Shown piece after piece: positions 19,605-29,373 of a stretch of 64,000 nucleotides of DNA. Within the stretch, counting starts at the first letter, position 1; every line of letters begins with the position of its first letter. The notes under the pieces were generated by a model. The model was not told the DNA's origin and did not search any database. It saw nothing but the letters and a program-made list of their open reading frames with translations. Source of the stretch: Paeniglutamicibacter gangotriensis Lz1y (lineage in GTDB: Bacteria > Actinomycetota > Actinomycetes > Actinomycetales > Micrococcaceae); assembly GCF_000348945.1 (NCBI RefSeq), contig NZ_AOCK01000001.1:62001-126000 (forward strand), read 5' to 3'. Made by a program: the position numbers and the translations under genes.

Positions 19605-20800
19605 GATTTCACCGCCCCGGGGCTGACCTTCAGGAAGGTTCCCCCTAGCTCCGCCGGGACGTCAGAAGCAACGGCAGCCGTGACAATCACTTGGTCCGCG
19701 CCAGCGACAATGGTCGCCAAGCGAGTACGGCGGGTGGCATCAAGCTCTGCGAAGACGTCGTCAAGGATCAGAATTGGTCCCGCGCCGGGACGCGGGTCGT
19801 CCTCGCCCATAACTTTGTAGGCGGCAAGCCGCAGAGCCAAGGCCAACGACCAGGTTTCTCCATGGCTTGCATAACCCTTGGCGGGCGCCGTCCCCAAGGT
19901 CAATAGCACGTCGTCGCGATGTGGCCCGACCAATGTGATTCCACGTTCGAGTTCCTTCTCGCGGGTATTCAGCAGGGCCTCCAAGAACATGTCTTCGATT
20001 TCAGCGGTCCCAGCGTGCAGCAGTGCGGCGGGCGCAATCCGGGAGACCTCTTCGGTGTCTAGAGCCTTGTTCTCGGCGGCCTCGGATTCGAAATCGGGGC
20101 TAATGGTTGCTTGGTAATACGCGTGGGCTTCTTTGTTCGCGTCGGCCAGCGACGCATAGGCGGCCCCCAGATAGGGCGAAAGTAGACGCAGGACTTCAAG
20201 ACGTCCACGCAGCACTCGTGCACCGGCTCGTGCCAAGTGGGTGTCCCACACATCGAGTGTTGATTCGTGCGCGGTTGAAAGCTTGCCGCCGTTTCGTGCC
20301 GACTTCAGCAGTGCATTTCGTTGCTTGAGCACCCGTTCGTAATCGCCACGAGTCGCAGCCTCCCCGGGGCGAAGGATGACCAATAGGTCGTCGAGGAAAC
20401 GTCGTCGATTCGACGGATCTCCCTTCACCAGGGCCAAGTCTTCCGGGGCAAAAAGTACCGTACGGACGATTCCAAGGATGTCGCGAGCCCTGACGGGGTT
20501 GGCGCGGTTGATCCTAGCGCGGTTCGCTTTGCCTGCGGTGATTTCCACTTCAAGCGAGGTCACGAGCTTCGCGCGCTGGACGCGGGCTCGGACCAGGGCC
20601 CTGTCGGTACCAAAGCGCAGTAGCGGGGCGTCGTTGGTGACACGGTGCGAGGACAGCGTCGCAAGGTAGCCGATTGCTTCAACAATGTTGGTCTTGCCCA
20701 CGCCGTTGGGACCTACCAGAACATTGGTGCCCGGCCCCAGCTCAACATCGGCTTGCGCATAGGAGCGGAAGTCGGTGAGGGAGACATGTGAGATATACAC
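19601..20800 (-). CDS. recF: DNA replication and repair protein RecF
   Basis: A 399-residue SMC-like ATPase that helps load RecA at single-strand gaps. Walker A is GPNGVGKTN (30-38), the signature segment is SHGETWSLALALRLA, and Walker B is PILILDDVFAELD. The gene follows dnaN after a clear terminator and is coupled to dciA by a GTGA overlap. Length is a little above the family average. Confidence 0.97.
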   Translation of the reverse strand: MYISHVSLTDFRSYAQADVELGPGTNVLVGPNGVGKTNIVEAIGYLATLSSHRVTNDAPLLRFGTDRALVRARVQRAKLVTSLEVEITAGKANRARINRANPVRARDILGIVRTVLFAPEDLALVKGDPSNRRRFLDDLLVILRPGEAATRGDYERVLKQRNALLKSARNGGKLSTAHESTLDVWDTHLARAGARVLRGRLEVLRLLSPYLGAAYASLADANKEAHAYYQATISPDFESEAAENKALDTEEVSRIAPAALLHAGTAEIEDMFLEALLNTREKELERGITLVGPHRDDVLLTLGTAPAKGYASHGETWSLALALRLAAYKVMGEDDPRPGAGPILILDDVFAELDATRRTRLATIVAGADQVIVTAAVASDVPAELGGTFLKVSPGAVKS

Positions 20801-20882
20801 CTAAACGTCCTGCAATGGATTCAAAGGAAGGTATGCCATCGACCGGATGAGCTCTTTGTGATGGATCCAGTCACAAAAAATT

Positions 20883-20927
20883 GTGTTCGACCGCTCCGTT
20901 TGGAGCGAACGTGGAGCGGTCGAACAC
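20883..20927 (-). terminator. Rho-independent terminator after dnaN
   Basis: A perfect 15-bp stem (20883-20897 and 20913-20927; arm GTGTTCGACCGCTCC) with a 15-base loop. On the minus strand it is followed by AATTTTTTGTGAC, a standard T-tract. It separates dnaN from recF. Confidence 0.88.
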
Positions 20928-20972
20928 GAGGTCACTGCGGGAATCAAAACCATGTTTTATCCCGCGGGCAAC

Positions 20973-22103
20973 CTAATTGGGTAAGTTTGGAAGCCGCACC
21001 GGCATGACCAGGTAACGGTATTCGTCGCTGTCCTGGCCGTCGAGTGAGGACTGGGCAGTCATCATCGCCGGCTTCGGTGCACTGGTGAAGGAAAAACGCA
21101 CGTATTCGCTGGAGAAAGCGTTCAAACCCTCGCTCAGGTATGCGGGGTTGAAGGCAACGGTGATTTCTTCGCCATCGATTTGTGCCTCGATCGATTCCTC
21201 GGCCTGAGCGTCTTCGCCCGTGCCGGCATCAAGCGAGAGCTGGTCTCCGCTGAAGGAGAGCCTGACGGGGGTATTGCGTTCGGCGACAACAGCAACGCGT
21301 CGAACCGCTTCCATCAGCGAAGCAGTCCGCACGGTGGCGTGGATTGGAGTGTTCTCCGGGAACAGCGAACGAATTTTCGGGTAGTCGCCATCAACCAGCA
21401 ACGAGGTGGTGCGACGGTTTCCGCTTTCGAAGCCGATCAACTCGTTGCCTTCACCCAGTGCGATCTTCAGTTCACCAGCAGACCCCAAGGTTTTGGCGAC
21501 TTCATTAAGGGTTTTGGCCTTGACCAAGGCAGAAGTGGAAATTCCTGATTGCGACGGCTTCCAGTGGACCTCACGCATGGCTAAACGGTAACGGTCGGTG
21601 GCCAGGAAAGTGATGAGGTCATCTTCAATTTCCATCTTGACGCCGGTAAGGATCGGCAAAGTGTCGTCCTTGGAAGCAGCCACGATGACCTGGTTGATTG
21701 CGTGGGCAAAAGCCTCACCATCAACTACACCGGTGACTTCGGGAAGCACTGGAAGTTCGGGATATTCGGCCACTGGCATTGTTGCCAGGTGGAAACGACT
21801 GCGTCCACACGTGAGTGTGACTTTCGTGCCGTCGGTTTCAATGGTGGCGGTCGCATTGGGAAGGCTTCGGCAAATCTCGGCCAGGAGCTTGCCGGAAACG
21901 AGAATGGTTCCTTCGGTTGCGACATCAGCGGCAATTTCCAGGTGGGCAGAGATTTCGTAATCGAAACCAGCTAGGGAAACTGTGCCGTTGGTGGCAGTAA
22001 TCAAAATGCCCGAGAGCACCGGTGAAGGTGGTCGTTGAGAAAGTGAACGGGCGGTCCAGGACACGGCCTCGGCCAATACATCCTTTTCAACGCTGAACTT
22101 CAC
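20973..22103 (-). CDS. dnaN: DNA polymerase III beta sliding clamp
   Basis: A 376-residue protein made of three repeated clamp domains (MKFSVEKDVLAEAVSWTARSL at the start, ITFLATDRYRLAMREV in the middle, and VRFSFTSAPKPAMM near the end). It forms the ring that holds the polymerase on DNA. The end YRYLVMPVRLP is typical. GTG start at 22103 with an AAAGG site. It lies downstream of dnaA across the origin region, as in nearly all actinobacteria. Confidence 0.98.
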   Translation of the reverse strand: MKFSVEKDVLAEAVSWTARSLSQRPPSPVLSGILITATNGTVSLAGFDYEISAHLEIAADVATEGTILVSGKLLAEICRSLPNATATIETDGTKVTLTCGRSRFHLATMPVAEYPELPVLPEVTGVVDGEAFAHAINQVIVAASKDDTLPILTGVKMEIEDDLITFLATDRYRLAMREVHWKPSQSGISTSALVKAKTLNEVAKTLGSAGELKIALGEGNELIGFESGNRRTTSLLVDGDYPKIRSLFPENTPIHATVRTASLMEAVRRVAVVAERNTPVRLSFSGDQLSLDAGTGEDAQAEESIEAQIDGEEITVAFNPAYLSEGLNAFSSEYVRFSFTSAPKPAMMTAQSSLDGQDSDEYRYLVMPVRLPNLPN

Positions 22104-22859
22104 GAAGTGGTCCGCCTTTCACGACGAAGTCGACAATAACTGACTTAAAGCAAGTTTAGCGGGTGCAAATTTCAAGTCTCACCAACTAGACCTCTGAAAC
22201 GAGGTTAGTTTGCACTCTTGCTTAGTGAACAGACTGCGTCGGGTGAGCAGAACTGCGGCACAGCCTTCGAGCATACCGGGTTTAAGAGCCTAAGAAATCA
22301 GGGCGTCTAGGAAGTTCTTTCGAAATCAGCTGAGGAGCCATTGAACCTGAGCGTCATGGTTTCTTCTCGAGATAGCCGAGTAGCACTAAAGACAGTTCAA
22401 TTTCACGGACTGCCGTTGTACAGACTTTGCCAGAGACAACGAACAACTTTCCTCAGCGAGAAGGACACACCTGAATCTTCCGAAAGGAAGTTGGCGGGTG
22501 GTTTACAAGACAGCACCAGACCTGGGCAATCAACCCTAAAAAGGGTTGGTTTCGTCGGTTTTGGTCCATAAGCGGCAAATCGGTCTTGTTATCTGGATGA
22601 ATAAGAAAGATGGGATTAGTAGTGTTAATAACCCCTGTGGATACTGTGGATAACTCACCCTGACTGCGGGAACGTGCCGATTATGCATGTGCACAACATG
22701 TGAGTGGGCGTGACACTCAGTGTCACGCCCCGGTGGATAACTTTCCGCGTGAATTAAGGGATCCACAGGGGACCCCTGAGTTATCCGCAGGAAAGTGGAG
22801 TACTCCACTTAATCATCCACAGGGTTATCCACAGCTGTGGTTATCAACTTTCCGTCTAC
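22104..22859. other. oriC: oriC region between dnaA and dnaN
   Basis: This 756-base non-coding gap has a dense block of DnaA boxes in its dnaA-side half. Exact boxes: TGTGGATAA at 22645-22653 and TTATCCACA at 22825-22833. Near boxes: 22623-22631 (TGTTAATAA), 22636-22644, 22732-22740, 22781-22789 (TTATCCGCA) and 22813-22821 (TCATCCACA). Two perfect palindromes lie among them: 22706-22730 (arm GGGCGTGACACT, one-base loop) and 22793-22810 (AAGTGGAGT and its inverse). The stretch from about 22560 to 22630 is AT-rich by eye and may unwind. The half near dnaN (22190-22550) holds no gene that I can support. Confidence 0.85.
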
Positions 22860-24272
22860 CTAACCTTCACGCTGCCGTTGCTTGATTCGGTTTGTCAGTT
22901 CCGTGACCTGATTGAAAATGGCTCGTCGTTCAGCCATGAGTTCGCGAATCTTGCGGTCTGCGTGAATCACCGTGGTGTGGTCGCGACCTCCAAGCTCCTG
23001 ACCGATTTTTGGCAACGACATATCGGTCAGTTCACGTAGTAGGTACATGGCGATTTGCCTTGCGGTCACCAAGGTCCGGGTTCTTGATTTGCTGGTGAGC
23101 TCTTCGATTGTGAGGTTAAAGTACTCGGCGGTCTGCGCGACGATGGTGGCCGGGGTAATTTCTTGAGCACCTTCGTCGGTGATCAAGTCCTTCAGAACGG
23201 TTTCGGCCAGGCTCATGTCCACGGTTTGGTTGTTGAGCGAAGCAAATGCCGTCACGCGGATCAATGCACCCTCAAGTTCCCGAATATTCGTGGAAATCTT
23301 TGATGCGATGTACTCCATGACCTCATCAGGGGCGGAGAGATTCTCTGCATTGGCCTTCTTGCGCAGGATCGCAATCCTGGTTTCGAGTTCAGGAGGTTGG
23401 ATATCAGTGAGAAGGCCCCACTCAAACCGTGACCGCATGCGATCCTCGAAACCCGAAAGTTGCTTTGGTGGGAGGTCAGATGTGATCACGACCTGTTTGT
23501 TGTGGTTGTGAAGCGCGTTGAAGGTGTGGAAGAACTCTTCCTGCGTTGCATCCTTGTTTGCCAAGAACTGAATGTCGTCAATCAGCAGGATGTCGACGTT
23601 TCGGTAGGTCTGTTTGAAACTAGCGCCCTCGTCGTCACGGATGGAGTTGATGAAGTCGTTCGTGAATTCTTCGGAATTTACGTAGCGAACGCGAATCCCG
23701 TTATAGAGATGGCGTGCGTAATGGCCGATCGCATGAAGCAGGTGCGTTTTGCCGAGACCCGAATCGCCATAGATGAACAGTGGGTTGTAGGCCTTGGCCG
23801 GAGCCTCTGCAACAGCTACCGCCGCCGCATGGGCAAATCTGTTCGAAGAACCGATCACGAAGGTATCGAAAATGTACTTGGGATTGAGACGACCAAATTC
23901 CTGCGAATTTGATGGTGGAGACGGCTGGGGAAGAGGCTCACTGATCCGCGCCTTGGGCACGGGAGGCAGCTCAACGGGAGGAGCCGGGGCTTCTTCGGGG
24001 ACCAAATCGGAATCAATGCTGAAGGCACAACGGATATCTGACTGAAAAACAAGTTTCAGAGACTGCTCAAGCGGATCCTTGAGCTGGGTTTGAAGGACAT
24101 CGCGGGTCAGTTCGTTTGGAACTGCAAGTAAGAGCGTTGTTCCAATAAGACCCTGAGGCTGCGCCAAAGCGGCAAATGCCCGCTGCATGGGCGTCACTCG
24201 GTCATCTTGTTCGATATGGCGAACAACCTGGCGCCAGGCACTGCCGACACTGTTGGTCTCGTCTGTGCTCAC
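22860..24272 (-). CDS. dnaA: chromosomal replication initiator DnaA
   Basis: A 470-residue AAA+ initiator. Domain I is residues 1-90, a Pro-rich linker spans 91-125, and domain III has Walker A GDSGLGKT (169-176), Walker [10 protein letters not shown], and sensor motifs. Domain IV ends with the DnaA-box-reading helix-turn-helix and signature [19 protein letters not shown] start at 24272 with AAGGGG upstream. The promoter region holds several DnaA-box-like sequences, which fits autoregulation. Confidence 0.98.
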   Translation of the reverse strand: MSTDETNSVGSAWRQVVRHIEQDDRVTPMQRAFAALAQPQGLIGTTLLLAVPNELTRDVLQTQLKDPLEQSLKLVFQSDIRCAFSIDSDLVPEEAPAPPVELPPVPKARISEPLPQPSPPSNSQEFGRLNPKYIFDTFVIGSSNRFAHAAAVAVAEAPAKAYNPLFIYGDSGLGKTHLLHAIGHYARHLYNGIRVRYVNSEEFTNDFINSIRDDEGASFKQTYRNVDILLIDDIQFLANKDATQEEFFHTFNALHNHNKQVVITSDLPPKQLSGFEDRMRSRFEWGLLTDIQPPELETRIAILRKKANAENLSAPDEVMEYIASKISTNIRELEGALIRVTAFASLNNQTVDMSLAETVLKDLITDEGAQEITPATIVAQTAEYFNLTIEELTSKSRTRTLVTARQIAMYLLRELTDMSLPKIGQELGGRDHTTVIHADRKIRELMAERRAIFNQVTELTNRIKQRQREG

Positions 24273-24774
24273 GATAAAGGCCCCTTCGTTCTATTACATC
24301 GACCAAACGGGCGACGAATGGGATCTCAGATGGCGAACCCCAACGGAATGATTCTAGCGGTCATCCACAATGTTATGCACAGCCGGTGGATAACTTGCGG
24401 TGGATATCTCATTAGGGGTTGCAAATCTGCGGCGTTGCACGTAAAGATTGAGGTCTAGGAGAAGCAAGCTGGCTCCCAGAATGTGGATAAATGGACGTTT
24501 ATCCACTGCAGTATCCACAACTTAGCGCTCTTCATACACAGGGTCGGGGTTGGGGACTCAAAGGCTCAATTTGACGTACCTTCAGTTGGCCACCTATCGT
24601 TGTGTAGTCCTATGTGCGCACTTTTGGCGCTGTTGATGTGCTTCTGAAATCTTCGGATCTTCGGGAAACGCAGAACAGTTCAAGAGGGCCACCTGAATAC
24701 GAGCGTCGGCCTGTTCTTCCCTACTTATAAGCAACGGGCAAGGCGCATCACATAAGCGTCTTGGAGTTACTACC
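24273..24774. other. dnaA-rpmH divergent intergenic region with DnaA boxes
   Basis: A 502-base gap containing the divergent promoters of dnaA and rpmH. DnaA-box-like 9-mers: TCATCCACA 24361-24369, GGTGGATAA 24385-24393, exact TGTGGATAA 24482-24490, TTATCCACT 24499-24507 and GTATCCACA 24511-24519. These may serve dnaA autoregulation or be an outlying part of the origin. No gene is seen in it. Confidence 0.7.
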
Positions 24775-24912
24775 GTGAGCAAGCGGACTTTTCAGCCGAA
24801 TAACCGTCGTCGTGCCAAGAAGCACGGTTTCCGCCTTCGTATGCGTACCCGTGCAGGCCGTGCCATCTTGGCAACCCGCCGTGGCAAAGGCCGCAGCGAA
24901 CTTTCTGCATAA
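24775..24912 (+). CDS. rpmH: 50S ribosomal protein L34
   Basis: A 45-residue, strongly basic ribosomal protein with the invariant segments [20 protein letters not shown] and [15 protein letters not shown]. The start is a GTG at 24775. It is too short for many gene finders but unmistakable in sequence and position, first of the rightward rpmH-rnpA-yidD-yidC-jag-rsmG block. Confidence 0.97.
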   Translation: MSKRTFQPNNRRRAKKHGFRLRMRTRAGRAILATRRGKGRSELSA

Positions 24913-24987
24913 CCATTAAGCACTATATTCCTGAACTAGCGCAGGTATTCGTGGGTTCTTTGTATTTTAGACTCGACGCGTGACGTC

Positions 24988-25356
24988 GTGTTGCCAAAGA
25001 ATCAGCGAATACGTCTTGCACAGGACTTTACAGCCACTGTACGTTCCGGCGCCCGAACTGGGCGCCGGAACGTAGTGCTATATGCACGGGTTCGTTCCGA
25101 TGAACCACTGGGCAATAATCGTTTTGGTTTTATCGTTTCCAAGGCCGTTGGCAATGCCGTTAATCGTAATCTCGTCAAGCGACGAATGCGAGCAATGGCC
25201 GCGCAGTTTACTGCGGATGCCATCGGCCTCGATGTCGTGGTCCGGGCGTTGCCTGGAGCTGCAGATGTGGAGTGGAACGAACTACACCAACAAGTCCGTT
25301 CCGGACTTGATTCGGTTCTGCGTAAGTCAGGTGCCAAGCGTGAAAAAGGACTTTAG
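24988..25356 (+). CDS. rnpA: ribonuclease P protein component
   Basis: A 122-residue basic protein that helps RNase P RNA trim tRNA 5' ends. The family motif is seen as FGFIVSKAVGNAVNRNLVKRRMRAM, and the N terminus is the usual LPKNQRIRLAQDFTATVRSG. GTG start at 24988. Its end overlaps the likely start of yidD by 17 bases. Confidence 0.96.
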   Translation: MLPKNQRIRLAQDFTATVRSGARTGRRNVVLYARVRSDEPLGNNRFGFIVSKAVGNAVNRNLVKRRMRAMAAQFTADAIGLDVVVRALPGAADVEWNELHQQVRSGLDSVLRKSGAKREKGL

Positions 25357-25699
25357 GCCGAGAACCGGCGTCATCTGGTTCATGATCGATATTCCCAGGA
25401 ACATTGTCATCGGGTTCCTCATGGTTTATCGCAAAATCATCTCGCCGATCTATGGCGATGTTTGTCGTTACTTTCCTAGCTGCTCGGCTTATGGCCTTGA
25501 AGCGGTTACGGTGCACGGTGTTGTCAAAGGCAGCGGACTATCCATCTGGCGTGTATTAAGATGTAATCCGTTTAGCCACGGCGGGATCGATGCCGTTCCC
25601 GAAGGCCGACGGATTTGGCCAGAGGGCAAGACCCCCAAGATCATGGTGTTGAATCACCCTCCGATTCCCGCCGACGAAGACGCCGCAGACGCGGCCTGA
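25340..25699 (+). CDS. yidD: membrane protein insertion efficiency factor YidD
   Basis: A 119-residue protein with an amphipathic membrane-surface helix (IPRNIVIGFLMVYRKIISPIYGD) and the conserved cysteine segment CRYFPSCSAYGLEAVTVHGVVKG, followed by the LLRCNPF-type motif (LRCNPFSHGGIDAVPE). It assists the YidC and Sec insertion path. The start is uncertain: GTG 25340 overlaps rnpA, and ATG 25382 would begin MIDIPRNIV. The longer in-frame reading from 25082 lies inside rnpA and is not real. An internal position between rnpA and yidC is standard. Confidence 0.88.
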   Translation: MKKDFRPRTGVIWFMIDIPRNIVIGFLMVYRKIISPIYGDVCRYFPSCSAYGLEAVTVHGVVKGSGLSIWRVLRCNPFSHGGIDAVPEGRRIWPEGKTPKIMVLNHPPIPADEDAADAA

Positions 25700-25714
25700 G
25701 GAGCATGACCGGTA

Positions 25715-26683
25715 ATGAACTTTCTTGACATGATACTGACTCCGTTTCGGTACGTAGTCTCCTGGATCCTGTGGGCCTTCCACGAACTGTTCACCTTCAT
25801 TGGTATGGATCCCAACTCCGGTTGGACTTGGACCTTGTCCATCATCTTCCTGGTGCTGTTGATCCGTACCGCGCTGATCCCTGTTTTCGTCAAGCAGATC
25901 AAGGCCCAGCGGGCCATGCAGGCCCTACAGCCTGACCTGCGCAAGCTTCAGGCCAAGTACAAGGGTAAGAAGGACCAGCTCTCGCAGCAGGCGATGATTG
26001 CCGAGCAGCGTGCCTTGTTCAAGAAACACAAGACGAACCCGATGTCGTCATGCTTGCCCATGCTGATCCAGATGCCGTTCTTCTTCGCGCTCTTCCGCGT
26101 GCTGAACAGCACGTCGCAGGCAATCGACAAGGAAGAGGGCATTGGCAAGCTCTCCCTTGACAACATCCATAGCTTCGATGCGTCTTCTATTTTCGGTGCT
26201 CGTCTCTCGGAAACCTTCCTCGGCACGATCAATTCCGATGGCCCGATCAACGGTGCGGTAATCGTTGTTGCCATCGTGATGATCCTGGCAATGACTGCTT
26301 CCCAGTTCATTACGCAGAAACAGATCATGTCCAAGAACATGACGAAGGAAGCTCTTGAGGGCCCCTTCATGCAACAGCAGAAGATCATGCTCTACATCCT
26401 TCCGCTGGTCTTCGGCATCGGTGGCATCAACTTCCCAATCGGTGTCTTGATCTACTGGACGGCCACAAACGTCTGGACCTTGGGCCAGCAGTACTACGTC
26501 ATTCGCAAAAACCCGACTCCGGGTTCGGCAGCAGAACGCGAGCTTAACGAGCGTCGTGCAGCCAAGGGACTTCCGCCGATGGGGCAGAAGAAGGAAGATG
26601 CGGATGCTGCCGCGGAAGCCATTGTTGAAGCTCCAAAGGTGCAGCGCGTTCAGCCACAGCGTAAGAACAGAAAGAAAAAGTAG
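25715..26683 (+). CDS. yidC: membrane protein insertase YidC
   Basis: A 322-residue YidC/Oxa1 insertase of the actinobacterial type, without the large periplasmic domain of proteobacteria. The core has five helices, with the conserved hydrophilic-groove Arg in IIFLVLLIRTALIPVFVKQ, the coiled cytoplasmic loop QRAMQALQPDLRKLQAKYKGKKDQL, NPMSSCLPMLIQMPFFFALF, and the last helices around FPIGVLIYWTATNVWTLGQQ. The tail is strongly basic (QPQRKNRKKK), as in ribosome-binding homologues. Confidence 0.97.
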   Translation: MNFLDMILTPFRYVVSWILWAFHELFTFIGMDPNSGWTWTLSIIFLVLLIRTALIPVFVKQIKAQRAMQALQPDLRKLQAKYKGKKDQLSQQAMIAEQRALFKKHKTNPMSSCLPMLIQMPFFFALFRVLNSTSQAIDKEEGIGKLSLDNIHSFDASSIFGARLSETFLGTINSDGPINGAVIVVAIVMILAMTASQFITQKQIMSKNMTKEALEGPFMQQQKIMLYILPLVFGIGGINFPIGVLIYWTATNVWTLGQQYYVIRKNPTPGSAAERELNERRAAKGLPPMGQKKEDADAAAEAIVEAPKVQRVQPQRKNRKKK

Positions 26684-26685
26684 CC

Positions 26686-27228
26686 ATGAGCAATGTTGAG
26701 CAGCACGACACTGTCGAATCAGCCGCCCCGGTCGAGGAATCCGAAGTCTTTGATGCTGCCAGCAGCGTTGAAGAAGAAGGCGACATCGCTGCGGACTACC
26801 TTGAGGAACTGCTCGATATTGCTGATCTTGATGGTGATATCGATATTGAAGTTCGTGGGGGACGTACCTATATCTCCATCGTTGGCGAAGGGGAAGACGA
26901 AGCTTCCCTCCGTCGGCTGATTGGGGCTAAGGGGGAAGTTCTTGATGCGTTGCAGGAACTGACCCGGCTTGCGGTCCTCACCGCCACCGGGAACCGCTCT
27001 CGCCTTGTCCTGGACATCATTGGCTATCGCCATGGCCGTGCCGGTGAATTGAAGAACATTGCCGGCGAGGCAGTAGCGAAGGTTAAGGAAAATGGTGGGG
27101 AAGTGGCACTAGAACCTATGAGCGCATATGAGCGCAAGCTTGTCCATGATTGTGTGGCTGAATTAGGCATGCACAGCGAGTCAGAAGGCGAAGGTCCGCT
27201 TCGCCATATCGTCGTTTCCCACGCCTAA
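26686..27228 (+). CDS. jag: KH/R3H RNA-binding protein (Jag/KhpB-like)
   Basis: A 180-residue protein with an acidic N terminus, a KH-like domain (LRRLIGAKGEVLDALQELTRLAVL) and a C-terminal R3H domain (ALEPMSAYERKLVHDCVAELGMHSESEGEGPLRHIVV). Homologues bind RNA and affect cell elongation in Gram-positive bacteria. It starts two bases after yidC stops, so the two are co-translated. The usual N-terminal Jag domain is replaced by a short acidic stretch, as in other actinobacteria. Confidence 0.92.
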   Translation: MSNVEQHDTVESAAPVEESEVFDAASSVEEEGDIAADYLEELLDIADLDGDIDIEVRGGRTYISIVGEGEDEASLRRLIGAKGEVLDALQELTRLAVLTATGNRSRLVLDIIGYRHGRAGELKNIAGEAVAKVKENGGEVALEPMSAYERKLVHDCVAELGMHSESEGEGPLRHIVVSHA

Positions 27229-27253
27229 GTACGTAAGCAAGGACCTACACCCA

Positions 27254-27895
27254 ATGAGCAACGAAGTAGAACTTACAGCCGAAGAGTCCAAGGCGGCGCG
27301 AACCGTATTTGGTGACCGTTTGGAACTTGCAGAGCGCTACGTTCAGCATTTAGCCACATCAGGGATGGAGCGTGGCCTGTTAGGCCCTCGAGAGGTTCCA
27401 CGACTATGGTCCCGGCATGTATTGAACTGTGCCGTCGTTGCCGGCCTGATCGATGAAGGCGCCCATGTCGCGGACGTAGGCAGCGGTGCTGGGCTCCCAG
27501 GCCTGACCTTGGCGCTGGCCCGTCCCGATCTTGAAATGACGCTCATTGAGCCTCTTGAACGTCGTTGCATTTGGTTACATGAGGTTGTGGAAGACCTTGG
27601 TTTGGAAAACGTCACAGTGATGAGGGGCAGGGCAGAACAGCTCGTCGATCAGGTAAATGCGGATTTCGCGACTGCACGTGCTGTTTCGGCGCTGACGAGT
27701 TTAGCTGGACTCACCATTCCGTTGCTTCACGGCAAGGGCACGGTTTTGGCCATCAAGGGTCGTTCTGCCGCAGAAGAAGTTGAGAAGGCCGCCAAGGTTA
27801 TTCGCCGCCTCGGGGGAAAGAAAACAGAGGTCGTGACGGTTGGGGACGACATCCTTAGCGAACCGACCACAGTGGTGCGAATCAACGTTGGATAG
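27254..27895 (+). CDS. rsmG: 16S rRNA (guanine527-N7)-methyltransferase RsmG
   Basis: A 213-residue SAM-dependent methyltransferase acting on the 530 loop of 16S rRNA. The SAM site is ADVGSGAGLPGLTLAL, and the family opening RYVQHLATSGMERGLLGPREVPRLWSRHVLNC is present, with FATARAVSALTSLAGLTIPLL further on. It lies 25 bases after jag and upstream of parA, the standard order. Confidence 0.96.
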   Translation: MSNEVELTAEESKAARTVFGDRLELAERYVQHLATSGMERGLLGPREVPRLWSRHVLNCAVVAGLIDEGAHVADVGSGAGLPGLTLALARPDLEMTLIEPLERRCIWLHEVVEDLGLENVTVMRGRAEQLVDQVNADFATARAVSALTSLAGLTIPLLHGKGTVLAIKGRSAAEEVEKAAKVIRRLGGKKTEVVTVGDDILSEPTTVVRINVG

Positions 27896-27960
27896 CCCAA
27901 TCACGATAGGGTGTATTAGGTGGTTGCAAGCCACCGTTTGAGTTAGTAGAAGGAACCGTT

Positions 27961-29100
27961 TTGAAGCGTAGCGTTAACAAGATTCCACCGTTCGCAGCGC
28001 TTTTCGCTAATTTCGGTTCATCAAACAATCAAACACAGCTTAAATCAGTTGATTTAGAAGAACTCGAAGATGTTTCACGTGAAACAATTTTTGCTGCGGC
28101 ACCCATTCTCGACGAGCAAGAGACTGTGGAGCTAGCAGATTCCGATGGAGAGGAAATAGTGGTGGCAAAGGAACCTGCGACGGCACGAAACGTTTTCGAT
28201 ACCACGGACGATAGTTCTCCATTAGCCAGCCAGCTTGCAAGCGAGCATAAGAGGCGCGAAAAATTAAGCGGTCGCAAGCTGCCGAAGCCTGATACTACGC
28301 GCTACATGACGGTCAGTAACCAGAAGGGTGGGGTTGGTAAAACCACCACTACGGTTAATATCGCCGCGGCGCTGGCCATCGCCGGCCTTAATGTCCTGGT
28401 GATTGACATCGACCCACAGGGCAACGCATCAACGGCGCTCGGGATTGAACACCACGCGGATGTTGACAGTATCTATGATGTTCTCATCAACGATTTGCCG
28501 TTGTCAGATGTCGTGGCGACTTGTCCAGACATCGATAACCTTACTGTCGCTCCCGCTACCATTCACCTGGCCGGGGCGGAAATTGAGCTGGTGTCGCTCG
28601 TCGCACGAGAACAACGTTTGCGTCGCGCCTTGGAACAGTATGCGCTGTATCGGGACGAGAACGACATGGATCGTCTTGATTATGTCTTCATCGACTGCCC
28701 CCCTAGTCTTGGTCTGCTGACTGTCAACGCTTTTGTGGCTGCTAGGGAAGTCTTGATCCCGATCCAATGTGAATATTACGCATTGGAAGGATTGAGCCAG
28801 CTTCTTAAGAACATTGAAATGATCCAAAAGCATCTCAACGCGGATCTAACCGTTTCTACGATTCTCTTGACGATGTACGACGGCCGGACCAACTTGGCGG
28901 CGCAGGTGGCAAGTGAAGTACGTGAGCACTTCCCTAACCAAGTACTTAAGGCATTGATTCCACGCAGCGTCCGTATCTCTGAAGCACCGAGCTACCAGCA
29001 GACGGTCATTACCTACGACTCAAGCTCCACCGGTGCTCTTTCGTATTTGGAAGCGGCCGCAGAAATTGCGGAACGTGGAAGCAGCCTCCACCGCTCGTAA
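27961..29100 (+). CDS. parA: chromosome partitioning ATPase ParA
   Basis: A 379-residue Walker-type ATPase that moves the origin. The deviant Walker A is KGGVGKTT (122-129), preceded by a long 115-residue N-terminal extension. Walker B is DYVFIDCPPSLG. The start is a TTG at 27961 with GAAGGA six bases before it. The extension encodes a full parS site (28071-28086, read as VSRET), so part of the centromere lies inside the coding frame. Confidence 0.95.
   Translation: MKRSVNKIPPFAALFANFGSSNNQTQLKSVDLEELEDVSRETIFAAAPILDEQETVELADSDGEEIVVAKEPATARNVFDTTDDSSPLASQLASEHKRREKLSGRKLPKPDTTRYMTVSNQKGGVGKTTTTVNIAAALAIAGLNVLVIDIDPQGNASTALGIEHHADVDSIYDVLINDLPLSDVVATCPDIDNLTVAPATIHLAGAEIELVSLVAREQRLRRALEQYALYRDENDMDRLDYVFIDCPPSLGLLTVNAFVAAREVLIPIQCEYYALEGLSQLLKNIEMIQKHLNADLTVSTILLTMYDGRTNLAAQVASEVREHFPNQVLKALIPRSVRISEAPSYQQTVITYDSSSTGALSYLEAAAEIAERGSSLHRS
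28071..28086. other. parS: parS site inside parA
   Basis: Exact consensus TGTTTCACGTGAAACA, read in frame as Val-Ser-Arg-Glu-Thr within the N-terminal extension of ParA. Confidence 0.95.
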
Positions 29101-29373
29101 TTCTCGAGAGTAACGCGTCTTCTGACATTCTATGCGTCTTTATCGACCATTTCTAGGACGAAAGCGCACTGAATCCGTTGCTTAAGTGTTCTTTCGTTCT
29201 CAAATATGTCCTGAGAGAAGAACCTTTGACGACTTGACACCGGATTAGGGTCAAATCTGCTTGAAAAGAAGCCTGGGAGCCACACCCGAGCGCCGCGTAC
29301 TCAACAATCCTTCAGCAGCCAGTAGAATTGCCATGGGTCAGGTAGCAATGGTGTCGAAAAGGAGTAACATCCA

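Noticed and set aside
25082-25339. Longer upstream reading of yidD
   Set aside because: It lies inside rnpA in another frame and has no YidD-like sequence; yidD starts near 25340 or 25382.
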